NCBI GenBank assembly: GCA_012522645.1 | Contig: JAAYKC010000050.1 | Span: 1 to 25,127, forward strand | Direction of reading: 5' to 3' | Length of the DNA: 25,127 nucleotides | Origin: Thermoplasmatales archaeon | Lineage (GTDB): Archaea; Thermoplasmatota; Thermoplasmata; Methanomassiliicoccales; Methanomethylophilaceae | Shown here: positions 7,431-13,408 of the stretch, in pieces | Layout of the letters: the number at the start of each line of letters is the position of its first letter | Numbering within the stretch: position 1 is the stretch's first letter | The notes under the pieces: model-generated | What the model was told of the DNA's origin: nothing | Databases searched by the model: none | The model's input: only the letters and a program-made list of their open reading frames with translations | Translations under genes and position numbers: made by a program

Positions 7431-7742
7431 TCATTTGGGGATTTCTGCGATCAGTGTGTGTATCCGGTCGACGATCCCCTCCAGGCACTTATGCATGTAC
7501 TCCATGTAGTCATCATACCCGTCGGTGACCATGGCCCCGTCCCTGGACGGCTGGATGAGCCCCTCTTTCTCCAACAGCCTGAGGGAATAGCGCACTTTGT
7601 GCTTTTCCAGCCCCAGCTCCTCGGACAGCCGTATTATGCCGATCGGCTGATTCGCCCTGACCATCTTGAGCATGTCGATATGTCTCGCTAAAAGCTCTAT
7701 CTCGTCCTCCAGCTTCTCCGCCATGCTCTCATATTCTGTCAT
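7431..7742 (-). CDS. Small winged-helix DNA-binding protein
   Basis: A 103-aa predicted regulator. Residues 1-25 form a charged amphipathic helix. Residues about 30-65 form a winged helix: GIIRLSEELGLEKHKVRYSL is the recognition region and LEKEGLIQPSRDGAMVT gives the wing. A C-terminal helix follows (about 75-100) that could pair subunits. No ligand domain is seen and targets are unknown. The ATG at 7742 has no ribosome binding site, but a TATA-like element is centred about 26 nt upstream, so the mRNA is probably leaderless. It stands alone between tRNA-Asn and a small cysteine-containing gene on the same strand. Confidence 0.8.
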   Translation of the reverse strand: MTEYESMAEKLEDEIELLARHIDMLKMVRANQPIGIIRLSEELGLEKHKVRYSLRLLEKEGLIQPSRDGAMVTDGYDDYMEYMHKCLEGIVDRIHTLIAEIPK

Positions 7743-7761
7743 ACGGATAGCGAATGGACGA

Positions 7762-7772
7762 GTTTGTATTTC
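7762..7772 (-). promoter_or_regulatory. TATA-like element for the winged-helix gene
   Basis: GAAATACAAAC on the minus strand, centred about 26 nt upstream of the start codon at 7742. The spacing is that of a leaderless archaeal promoter. Confidence 0.35.
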
Positions 7773-7826
7773 AATAGGTGCTAGAAGGTCAGGCCTCTGC
7801 AGCGCAGCTGACAGGCAACGCTGTGA

Positions 7827-7985
7827 TCAGCGTCCGTACCACTTCTGCTTTCCCCATTTGTTGTAGTTCTTCAGCCATCCCTGAATGGCTGAACCACAGC
7901 AGTCCAACGCTTTTTGCTCGGACTTATGGGTTTTGTAACACCCGAGGCACTGCCACCTCATCTCTGGTTCCTTGACTTTGGCCAT
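7827..7985 (-). CDS. 52-aa small protein with CxxC and CC cysteines
   Basis: A short reading frame with coding character but no recognised family. The translation starts MAKVKEPEMRWQCLGCYKTH and contains C13, C16, H20 and C29-C30, a possible zinc or iron site. The C-terminal half is rich in Trp, Lys and Asn/Tyr (WLKNYNKWGK) and ends WYGR. A purine-rich GAGGGGG lies 2 nt before the ATG, and a TTTATTAA box is centred about 26 nt upstream. It fills a stretch that would otherwise be non-coding between the winged-helix gene and crcB. Its codon use is less GC-biased than its neighbours. It may be a small metal-binding protein; function unknown. Confidence 0.62.
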   Translation of the reverse strand: MAKVKEPEMRWQCLGCYKTHKSEQKALDCCGSAIQGWLKNYNKWGKQKWYGR

Positions 7986-8007
7986 TGCCCCCTCATTGTG
8001 AGGTGCG

Positions 8008-8015
8008 TTAATAAA
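8008..8015 (-). promoter_or_regulatory. TATA-like box for the 52-aa gene
   Basis: TTTATTAA on the minus strand, 26-27 nt before the ATG at 7985. It is a good match to the archaeal TATA consensus and supports transcription of this small gene. Confidence 0.5.
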
Positions 8016-8047
8016 CCTTTACAAATAGCTCAGAGGGGCCTGACCAG

Positions 8048-8056
8048 ATTTAAGTA
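8048..8056 (+). promoter_or_regulatory. TATA-like box for crcB
   Basis: ATTTAAGTA, centred about 42 nt before the crcB start, predicts a leader of about 16 nt that includes AGGA at 8079-8082. No fluoride riboswitch pattern was recognised in the leader. Confidence 0.4.
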
Positions 8057-8093
8057 GGATTATGAGGCCGTCCCGATCAGGACGTGAACCTGT

Positions 8094-8480
8094 TTGGAAC
8101 CGGAGTCCAGTCTGCTCTTGGCCGTGTCGGCGGTAGCCGTCGGCGGCGCTATAGGCGCTTTGTTGAGATTCGGAATGAACAGGATCATTGGTGCCCAGAT
8201 CTTCCCCTGGGCCACGCTCATCGTCAATGTGACAGGATGCTTTCTGGCTTCTTTCCTCATATTCGGATTCGGGACAGACATGTCATACGGGGTGCGCAGT
8301 TTCCTCTTCGTCGGGGTGTTCGGCGCTTTCACGACGATGTCCGCAATGAACCTGGAGACCGTGGACCTCATGGCAGCCGGGAATTATGTGTATGCGTCCC
8401 TCAACGTGCTGGCCAATGCAGGCCTGTGTCTTCTGGGTGCGATCCTCGGGAGGGCGTTGGCGGCCTCTTCGTTATTCTGA
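8094..8480 (+). CDS. crcB: Fluoride channel CrcB/Fluc with altered Phe box
   Basis: A 128-aa integral membrane protein of the Fluc family, which exports fluoride as a dual-topology dimer. Four hydrophobic helices are visible. Conserved motifs are GGAIGALLRF (17-26), NVTG with the pore asparagine N45, and GVFGAFTT (74-81). The family's TTFSTF phenylalanine box reads TTMSAM, with Met at 82 and 85, so the ion pathway residues are changed. The start is a TTG at 8094. An in-frame TGA sits immediately upstream (8085-8087) and later ATGs would cut into the first helix. AGGA lies 11 nt before it. The next gene has its own promoter. Confidence 0.85.
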   Translation: MEPESSLLLAVSAVAVGGAIGALLRFGMNRIIGAQIFPWATLIVNVTGCFLASFLIFGFGTDMSYGVRSFLFVGVFGAFTTMSAMNLETVDLMAAGNYVYASLNVLANAGLCLLGAILGRALAASSLF

Positions 8481-8554
8481 TGAAAAGAGATTCGGGCACC
8501 CTGATATTGTTCCTGAGCCCGATTTTCTGTGCATTATGCCTGAAACTGAGTCGA

Positions 8555-8565
8555 GTTTTTATATA
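8555..8565 (+). promoter_or_regulatory. TATA box for the HTH-trm56-HD operon
   Basis: GTTTTTATATA, a strong archaeal TATA match, is centred about 30 nt before the ATG at 8590, so the leader is only a few nt. It starts the three-gene operon that follows. Confidence 0.6.
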
Positions 8566-8589
8566 GAAATATGTCGATGTAGGGGGACT

Positions 8590-9087
8590 ATGAATCAAAT
8601 AAAGGTCATCAACGAACCTTCTGAGTTGGTGCCCATGCTCAGAGCAGTCGACACGCCGGTCAAGAGGGACGTTCTGAAAGAGATAACCCTTGAATGGAGG
8701 ACTGCGGACGAGATCGAGAAGAAATACGGCGCCGAAGGGAGAGACGCCGTATCCTTTTTCGAGAAAATGAAACTGGTCACGAGCCGTTGGGTGTCCGTGG
8801 ACGGTTCCCCGCCCGTGAAATCATACCATTCATTCTATTCCGCCTTCCACATAAATGCGCAGTGGCCCGTCTATGAGATAAGTGACGTTCTCGCCGCCGC
8901 CATGATGAGTGAGGAGGAGTATGCCGCCATCGAGGACAAAATCGTCGAAATGGTCGGCGAAAAGGGCAGATTCTCGGGCGATATTGCAGAGGCCATGGAG
9001 TTGACATCCACTATGCTCAAGAGCCTGGTGCGCAGATCCGTCAAAATGGATTATCGGGGCCACAGGATAGAGCTTCGCCGGGAGTAG
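8590..9087 (+). CDS. ArsR-like winged-helix transcriptional regulator
   Basis: A 165-aa predicted DNA-binding protein. Residues 20-66 form one helix-turn-helix (TPVKRDVLKEI, RTADEIEKKY, AVSFFEKMKLV), followed by a wing with VTSRWVSVDG. Residues 107-165 form a second winged-helix-like unit that begins with MSEEEYAAIED and ends with YRGHRIELRRE. No metal-binding cysteines of classic ArsR sensors are present. The frame is open upstream into crcB, but the ATG at 8590 has AGGGGG 3 nt before it and a TATA box, so it is preferred. It leads an operon with aTrm56 only 7 nt downstream. The function of the link to tRNA methylation is unknown. Confidence 0.75.
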   Translation: MNQIKVINEPSELVPMLRAVDTPVKRDVLKEITLEWRTADEIEKKYGAEGRDAVSFFEKMKLVTSRWVSVDGSPPVKSYHSFYSAFHINAQWPVYEISDVLAAAMMSEEEYAAIEDKIVEMVGEKGRFSGDIAEAMELTSTMLKSLVRRSVKMDYRGHRIELRRE

Positions 9088-9094
9088 GCGGCCG

Positions 9095-9610
9095 ATGTCC
9101 GATATAGTCATACTGAGGATAGGTCACAGGCCGCAGAGGGACAAGAGGGTCACGACCCATGTCGCGCTGGCCGCCAGAGCGCTCGGTGCGAAGGGCATAT
9201 ACGTGGACACCAAGGACACGGTGCTCGAAGAGAACATACGGAGTGTCGTAGGTCGTTTCGGAGGGGACTTCTTCATAGAGACGGGGGTCAAATGGAGGAA
9301 GGTCGTCGACGATCATGACGGTACGGTGGTCCACCTTACGATGTACGGGCAGAGGATCGACGAGGCATTGGACAAGATACCGCGGGAAGGGAGGATGACG
9401 CTGATCGTAGGTGCGGAGAAGGTTCCCCCGGAGATCTATGAGAGAGCGGATTTCAATGTATCCGTCGGTAACCAGCCGCATTCTGAGATCGCGGCAGCGG
9501 CGATATTCCTCGACCGGTTCACGGAGGGCAAGACCCTTTATGAGAATCGCGGCGGGAAGATGTCGGTCGTGCCTAATGAAAGGGGGAAGACAGTTGTCGA
9601 TCTATCCTAA
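9095..9610 (+). CDS. trm56: tRNA (cytidine(56)-2'-O)-methyltransferase aTrm56
   Basis: A 171-aa SPOUT-class enzyme that 2'-O-methylates C56 in the T loop of archaeal tRNAs. The N-terminus ILRIGHRPQRDKRVTTHVAL (6-25) is diagnostic of the family. HLTMYG (80-85), LIVGAEKVP (103-111) and SVGNQPHSE (123-131) form the SAM-binding trefoil knot. Length matches family members without an extension. It follows the HTH gene by 7 nt and overlaps the next gene, an HD phosphohydrolase, by 17 nt, so the trio is one operon. Confidence 0.93.
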   Translation: MSDIVILRIGHRPQRDKRVTTHVALAARALGAKGIYVDTKDTVLEENIRSVVGRFGGDFFIETGVKWRKVVDDHDGTVVHLTMYGQRIDEALDKIPREGRMTLIVGAEKVPPEIYERADFNVSVGNQPHSEIAAAAIFLDRFTEGKTLYENRGGKMSVVPNERGKTVVDLS

Positions 9611-10169
9611 TGAGAGGGAGTGCATCAGGCTGTTGGAGAACGCAGGCTGCAGCAGGCGCGTCATGCACCACAGCTGTACGGTGCGGGCTGTGGCGGCGGC
9701 GATCTCGGAGCGCATACCCTGCAACAGGGACCTGGTTCTGGCCGGTGCGATGCTCCACGATATCGGGAGGTCGGTCGACCACTCCATAATGCACGCCTAT
9801 GAGGGGTACAGGATACTCATCAGCCTCGGTCTGCCGGAGGATCTGGCGGAGACGGCAAGGAAGCACACGGGAGCGGGTCTGGACCAGACGGATGTGGAGG
9901 AGTTCGGTCTGCCGCCCGGGGATTATATCCCGGCGACGATCGAGGAGAAGATTGTGGCCCATTCCGACAATCTTGTCAGCGATACCGTTCTGGTGAAGCA
10001 TACCCATTCCTCGGAGAAGCTGGCCGCCCGGGGACATATGCGCGGATCGGTCAGGATGGAGGTCCTGCACAGAGAGCTGTCCGCAGAGTACGGAGAGGAC
10101 CTGGATGTCCTGGTTGACAGGCTGGGAACGAAACCCGTGCTGTCCGGGGCCTGTGCGGAACTGCGGTGA
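9594..10169 (+). CDS. HD/HDIG-domain phosphohydrolase
   Basis: A 191-aa metal-dependent phosphohydrolase of the archaeal HDIG group. Metal ligands are visible: H26 (MHHSC), H55-D56 (MLHDIGR), H91 (ARKHTG) and D125 (AHSDNL), with the TTG counted as residue 1. The substrate is unknown; a nucleotide or RNA phosphate is plausible. The frame is open far upstream inside trm56, but homology begins near IYPNERECIRLLE. The TTG at 9594 follows AGGGGG at 8-9 nt, so I chose it; this gives a 17-nt overlap with trm56. It ends 1 nt before the convergent PRC-barrel gene. Confidence 0.85.
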   Translation: MSIYPNERECIRLLENAGCSRRVMHHSCTVRAVAAAISERIPCNRDLVLAGAMLHDIGRSVDHSIMHAYEGYRILISLGLPEDLAETARKHTGAGLDQTDVEEFGLPPGDYIPATIEEKIVAHSDNLVSDTVLVKHTHSSEKLAARGHMRGSVRMEVLHRELSAEYGEDLDVLVDRLGTKPVLSGACAELR

Positions 10170-10170
10170 T

Positions 10171-10431
10171 TCACTGTTCCACGCGGCCGTTCCTTGACAC
10201 CCTTTTCGGGAAATACCTGAGTAATACCACATCTCCCACGGACTGCACCCAGCCGTAGGGTATATTGATGGAGACGCCTTCGTCGACGAGAACGGGACTG
10301 GCCGTTTCCATGAAGAGGCCGTCCACTTTCTTATTGGGGACATCCAGAATCACCCTGTCGACCTGACCCAGGAATATCCCTTCAGGGGTGTAAACCTCCA
10401 ATCCTATCACGTTGTCTGTCTCCTCAAGCAT
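10171..10431 (-). CDS. PRC-barrel domain protein
   Basis: An 86-aa single PRC-barrel protein. The signature is NVIGLEVYTPEGIFLGQVDR (7-26) followed by ILDVPNKKVDGLFME and a hydrophobic strand IPYGWVQSVGDVVLL. Archaeal PRC-barrel proteins include the haloarchaeal division factors CdpB1/CdpB2 and other small adaptors; which role applies is unknown. The tail is basic (YFPKRVSRNGRVEQ). The ATG at 10431 has only a weak GAG before it. A second, different PRC-barrel gene lies at 14911-15147. Confidence 0.85.
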   Translation of the reverse strand: MLEETDNVIGLEVYTPEGIFLGQVDRVILDVPNKKVDGLFMETASPVLVDEGVSINIPYGWVQSVGDVVLLRYFPKRVSRNGRVEQ

Positions 10432-10506
10432 CTCGGCTCACTGCAGACTTATCGCGTATTACGGATTTAACCGCATTGATAACATCAAAGGGGTTGTTAT
10501 GAAACC

Positions 10507-10514
10507 TATTTATC
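10507..10514 (+). promoter_or_regulatory. TATA-like box for the thioredoxin operon
   Basis: TATTTATC, about 43 nt before the first thioredoxin start, predicts a leader of about 16 nt containing AGGTGG at 10542-10547. Confidence 0.45.
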
Positions 10515-10552
10515 CCGTTTGTACAATTGCAGCCGCACGACAGGTGGAACCA

Positions 10553-10900
10553 ATGATAATCGAACTCAATGACGAAAATTTCGACAGCTTCTTGAAAGAG
10601 AATGACAGCGTTCTCGTGGACTTCTGGGCTCCCTGGTGCGGCCCCTGCAGGAGGATGGCCCCGCTTCTCAACGAGATAGCGGAGGAAGTGGAGGGCTGTG
10701 CCAAGGTTGTGAAGGTCGACGTGGACAAGAACCCCGGGCTGGCCAACAGATTCGAGGTGGCTGCGATACCCATGTTCATACTCTTCAAGGACGGGAAGGC
10801 ATCCGATCCGTTGATCGGCATGATGCCCAAGAACAGCATACTCGATCTGATGGCAAGCCGCGGGCTCATCCCCTGCAGCAAGGCGGGGGTGACGAAATGA
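10553..10900 (+). CDS. trxA: Thioredoxin (first of tandem pair)
   Basis: A 115-aa cytoplasmic thioredoxin for dithiol-disulfide exchange. The active site WCGPC is at 28-32 and the cis-proline at P73 (AAIPMF). Two further cysteines sit outside the active site: C49, and C104 or near it in the tail GLIPCSKAG. The ATG at 10553 follows AGGTGG by 5 nt and starts a normal thioredoxin domain; the open frame further upstream is not homologous. Its stop overlaps the start of the second thioredoxin (ATGA). A 33-bp stretch over the active site is identical to that of the second gene. Confidence 0.93.
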   Translation: MIIELNDENFDSFLKENDSVLVDFWAPWCGPCRRMAPLLNEIAEEVEGCAKVVKVDVDKNPGLANRFEVAAIPMFILFKDGKASDPLIGMMPKNSILDLMASRGLIPCSKAGVTK

Positions 10901-11217
10901 GCGTCATAGAGGTCACGGATGCATCTTTCGACGGATTCGTCGGAGCGAAGTATGCGGTCGTTGACTGCTGGGCTCCCTGGTGCGGCCCCTGCAGGAGGAT
11001 CGCCCCCATAATAGAGAAGCTGGCAGAGATATCCGCAGGGGAGATAGCCGTCGGGAAGCTGCTCGTGGACAGCAACCCCGCCACATCGAGGAAGTACAAC
11101 ATAACGGCCATACCCACGATCCTGGTGTTCAAGAACGGGAAGCTGGAAGGGCAGATAGTGGGTCTCAATCCCGGGCTTACCGCAGAGAGCCTCAAGGATA
11201 CCGTACTGGAAATGTGA
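10897..11217 (+). CDS. Thioredoxin (second of tandem pair)
   Basis: A 106-aa thioredoxin with WCGPC at 28-32 preceded by a cysteine at position 24 (VVDCWAPWC), and a cis-proline in ITAIPTIL. It is translationally coupled to the first thioredoxin by an ATGA overlap and lies 4 nt before the reductase gene, so it is probably a partner of that reductase. Apart from the active site it differs clearly from its neighbour, which suggests distinct targets. Confidence 0.93.
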   Translation: MSVIEVTDASFDGFVGAKYAVVDCWAPWCGPCRRIAPIIEKLAEISAGEIAVGKLLVDSNPATSRKYNITAIPTILVFKNGKLEGQIVGLNPGLTAESLKDTVLEM

Positions 11218-11221
11218 TGAT

Positions 11222-12118
11222 ATGATCTCTGCCGATGTTCTGATCATCGGTGCCGGTCCGGCAGGACTCCAGGCCGCAATACATGCGGCCAGGAAGAAGG
11301 TCTCCGTGGTGCTGGTGGGTAAAACGGAGAACAGCGCCCTCGCCGGCACTCACATAGAGAACTATCTGGGCATCCCCGGCAAGGCTGACGGCTCCGAGAT
11401 CCTGAGGGTCGGTTCCGGGCAGGCCGAAGGCTTCGGCTGCAGGATGCTCAGGGAGAACGTGATCTCCGCGGCCCGGAAGGACGGCGGGTTCGAGATCATG
11501 ACCGAGAATGACACGGCGATAAAGGCCAGGGCCGTGATCCTGGCCACAGGCATATCCAGGGTCAAGCTGGGCGTACCGGGGGAGAAGGAACTCTTCGGGA
11601 AAGGTGTCAGCTACTGTGCCGCCTGTGACGGGAATTTCTACAAAGGGAAGACCGTGGCGATAATCGGCGGGGAGACGGAGTCGGCAGCGTCCGCGGAGCT
11701 CATGACCGCCTACGCATCAAAGGTCTATTGGGTGGCGAAGGATATCGCAGCCTCGGAGAGGATGATCAGGAAGGCAGCAGATGCCGGTGCGGAGACCGTC
11801 AGAGCCTCTGCGAAGGCCATAATCGGAGAGGATAAGGTGACCGCTCTGGAACTGGATGACGGCACCGTGCTGAGCCTCGACGGCGTATTCATCGAACTGG
11901 GGGCCAGGTCCTCTGCGGATCTCGCTATGGACCTGGATGTCATGCCGGAGATGGATGATTCGATAAAGGTGGATTCCTCATGCTTCACCGGCACAGACGG
12001 CATATACGCCTGCGGGGACGTCACGGGGAAACCGTGGCAGCTGGCCAAGGCGGTAGGCCAGGGAGCCGTAGCGGGAACATCGGCAGCAGAATGGGTGAGA
12101 AACAATGTCAGTGAGTGA
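11222..12118 (+). CDS. trxB: Thioredoxin-disulfide reductase, flavoprotein
   Basis: A 298-aa low-molecular-weight thioredoxin reductase. The FAD-binding GAGPAG is at 10-15, the redox centre C132-A-A-C135 is followed by DG, and the C-terminal FAD site is TDGIYACGDV (258-267). The pyridine nucleotide domain reads GGETESAASAEL (149-160) and then VYWVAKDIAASE, so the usual HRRxxxR of NADPH enzymes is absent. This points to another donor, such as reduced F420 as in methanogen DFTR enzymes, or to NADH. It lies 4 nt after the second thioredoxin and overlaps the HTH regulator by 14 nt, so all four genes form one operon. Confidence 0.92.
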   Translation: MISADVLIIGAGPAGLQAAIHAARKKVSVVLVGKTENSALAGTHIENYLGIPGKADGSEILRVGSGQAEGFGCRMLRENVISAARKDGGFEIMTENDTAIKARAVILATGISRVKLGVPGEKELFGKGVSYCAACDGNFYKGKTVAIIGGETESAASAELMTAYASKVYWVAKDIAASERMIRKAADAGAETVRASAKAIIGEDKVTALELDDGTVLSLDGVFIELGARSSADLAMDLDVMPEMDDSIKVDSSCFTGTDGIYACGDVTGKPWQLAKAVGQGAVAGTSAAEWVRNNVSE

Positions 12119-12617
12119 TCTTGTAAACGGGATGCTGAAAGAGGAAGGTGGATTCCAGAAGGCCCTGAGGGAGGTCCTGGATGAGGAGCTGAAGATCACC
12201 ATAAACGAGTTCTCCAGACTGTCCGGGATATCGCAGAGCACGATGTACAAGATCCTGGAGGACAAGAGAGAGCCCAATCTGAGGACGGTGAGGAGCATCG
12301 TGAAAGCGGTGAAGGTCCTGTCAGATCCCGCATCAGAGGATTTCATAGCGATCATCGCATCCCATCAGGTGATGCAGACTCTCCCCAAGTCAACGGATTT
12401 GGACGGCAGGGAGATATTCCTTAAAGAATATCCTGTGTCGACGGTCGAGGATGCCATAGTCGCTGCCGTGAAAGCCGAAAGGGACGGAGCGTTGGCGGTG
12501 GTCTGTGCGCCCATAGTTACCCCGACGGTGGAGAGGATCCTCAGCATACCCGTATCGGCTGTGATACCTCAGACGAGCCTGATGAGGGCTGTCGAGAGGG
12601 TGAAGAGCTCCATTTGA
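12105..12617 (+). CDS. XRE-type HTH regulator with C-terminal sensor-like domain
   Basis: A 170-aa protein. Residues about 30-70 form a Cro/CI-type helix-turn-helix (TINEFSRLSGISQSTMYKIL, then EPNLRTVRSIVKAV). The C-terminal part (about 110-165), VSTVEDAIVAAVKAERDG, AVVCAPIVTPTVERILSIP and VIPQTSLMRAVERV, resembles the PrpR-N-type sensing fold; this is inference. It overlaps the reductase gene by 14 nt and ends the thioredoxin operon, so it may control it in response to a redox or metabolite signal. The start ATG at 12105 is within the trxB 3' end. Confidence 0.78.
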   Translation: MSVSDLVNGMLKEEGGFQKALREVLDEELKITINEFSRLSGISQSTMYKILEDKREPNLRTVRSIVKAVKVLSDPASEDFIAIIASHQVMQTLPKSTDLDGREIFLKEYPVSTVEDAIVAAVKAERDGALAVVCAPIVTPTVERILSIPVSAVIPQTSLMRAVERVKSSI

Positions 12618-12656
12618 TGCAGAGGTTCCCCGGATAAATTAAGTCCGATCGCAGAA

Positions 12657-12665
12657 TATTTAAAA
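12657..12665 (+). promoter_or_regulatory. TATA box for the Elp3 operon
   Basis: TATTTAAAA, a strong match, is centred about 41 nt upstream of the ATG at 12702. The transcript would begin near 12687, with GAGGA at 12690-12694 as ribosome binding site. Confidence 0.6.
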
Positions 12666-12688
12666 TACCTGCTTAACTAAATAGGTAT
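12665..12688. promoter_or_regulatory. Inverted repeat, candidate operator
   Basis: ATACCT and AGGTAT are perfect inverted 6-mers separated by 12 nt, lying between the TATA box and the expected transcription start. That is a classic place for repression, probably by the winged-helix protein encoded directly downstream (autoregulation). Function is inference. Confidence 0.5.
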
Positions 12689-12701
12689 AGAGGAATTCTT
12701 C

Positions 12702-13160
12702 ATGTTCGAACTGCAGGTCGTCAGCAATGTGCCGATGGGGGCGGAGCAGGATATAAACGTCGTAGCTGAGACATTCCTGATAAATATAGGATACATACCC
12801 AAGGGCTACGACCCCAAAACATCGGCCACAGGGCTCAGGGACAGTGTCCCGTATCGTCTTTTCATGGATTTCTTCATGCGCAATCCCGGCAAAGGCTGGG
12901 TGGTGGAGGAGCTTGCAGCACTTCTGGACACCACGAAGCCGACCATATACAGGCACATAAACAAACTGAAGTCGATGGACCTGCTGGAGAGCCTGAGTGT
13001 GGAATTCGACGGGCAGGTCAGGAAGGGCTACAGAATAAGGTACGGAGACCTCTCCAAGGCGTGGAGCTTCACAGAGGCCAACGTGAACATGGCCATGGAG
13101 AACTATCGCAAGACGGCCACGCACTTCCAGAAGCTGGTGTCGGAGGAGAGGAAGCAATGA
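12702..13160 (+). CDS. Winged-helix transcriptional regulator
   Basis: A 152-aa protein with an N-terminal region of about 45 residues (FELQVVSNVPMGAEQDINVV), then a winged helix at about 50-105: VPYRLFMDFFMRN, WVVEELAALLDTTKPTIYRH as helix-turn-helix, and LESLSVEFDGQVRKGYRI as wing. A C-terminal helix (125-150) may mediate dimerisation. The start has GAGGA 7 nt upstream and a TATA box. Its stop overlaps the next start (ATGA). It leads an operon ending in elp3 and probably binds the inverted repeat in its own promoter. Confidence 0.8.
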   Translation: MFELQVVSNVPMGAEQDINVVAETFLINIGYIPKGYDPKTSATGLRDSVPYRLFMDFFMRNPGKGWVVEELAALLDTTKPTIYRHINKLKSMDLLESLSVEFDGQVRKGYRIRYGDLSKAWSFTEANVNMAMENYRKTATHFQKLVSEERKQ

Positions 13161-13408
13161 GCGATGTGCCTGAGATCAGAAAGGGATCGAAATGCAGGAT
13201 CCGGACCTCGGAAGAGGAGAGCACCGAGGGAGAGTTCATCGGATACACGATGCTGGGCAACGAGAACGCTGCGGTGCTGAGGATCGAAGGAGGCATCACA
13301 CGTTTCCTGATACTGAGCAACATATCCTACCTGGACCTGATCGTCCAGGCTCCTGAGGAAGAGGAGAAGGACATTTCCGGCCGCAGGGCGGACACGTATT
13401 ATGGATGA
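13157..13408 (+). CDS. Small conserved-looking beta-barrel-like protein
   Basis: An 83-aa protein with no family I can name. The pattern KGSKCRIRTSEEE, EGEFIGYTMLGNENAAVLRI and EGGITRFLILSNISYLDLIV alternates like short beta strands with glycines, as in Sm/Lsm or SH3-like barrels; this is inference. The C-terminus is acidic (APEEEEKDI). The ATG at 13157 overlaps the preceding stop by 4 nt, and its 3' end overlaps elp3 by 8 nt, so it is made together with Elp3. An RNA-binding or adaptor role would fit the context but is unproven. Confidence 0.7.
   Translation: MSDVPEIRKGSKCRIRTSEEESTEGEFIGYTMLGNENAAVLRIEGGITRFLILSNISYLDLIVQAPEEEEKDISGRRADTYYG

Noticed and set aside
8000..8093. Possible fluoride riboswitch before crcB
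   Set aside because: The sequence has some G-rich and complementary parts but I could not match the conserved crcB motif core, and the predicted leader is only about 16 nt.
8060..8566. Frameshifted or alternative product around crcB (160-aa frame at 8084)
   Set aside because: Its translation is Arg-rich and has no membrane segments, whereas the 8094 frame gives all four CrcB helices.
8386..8589. Extension of the ArsR-like frame upstream into crcB
   Set aside because: The TATA box and AGGGGG site point to the ATG at 8590, and the extra residues show no homology.
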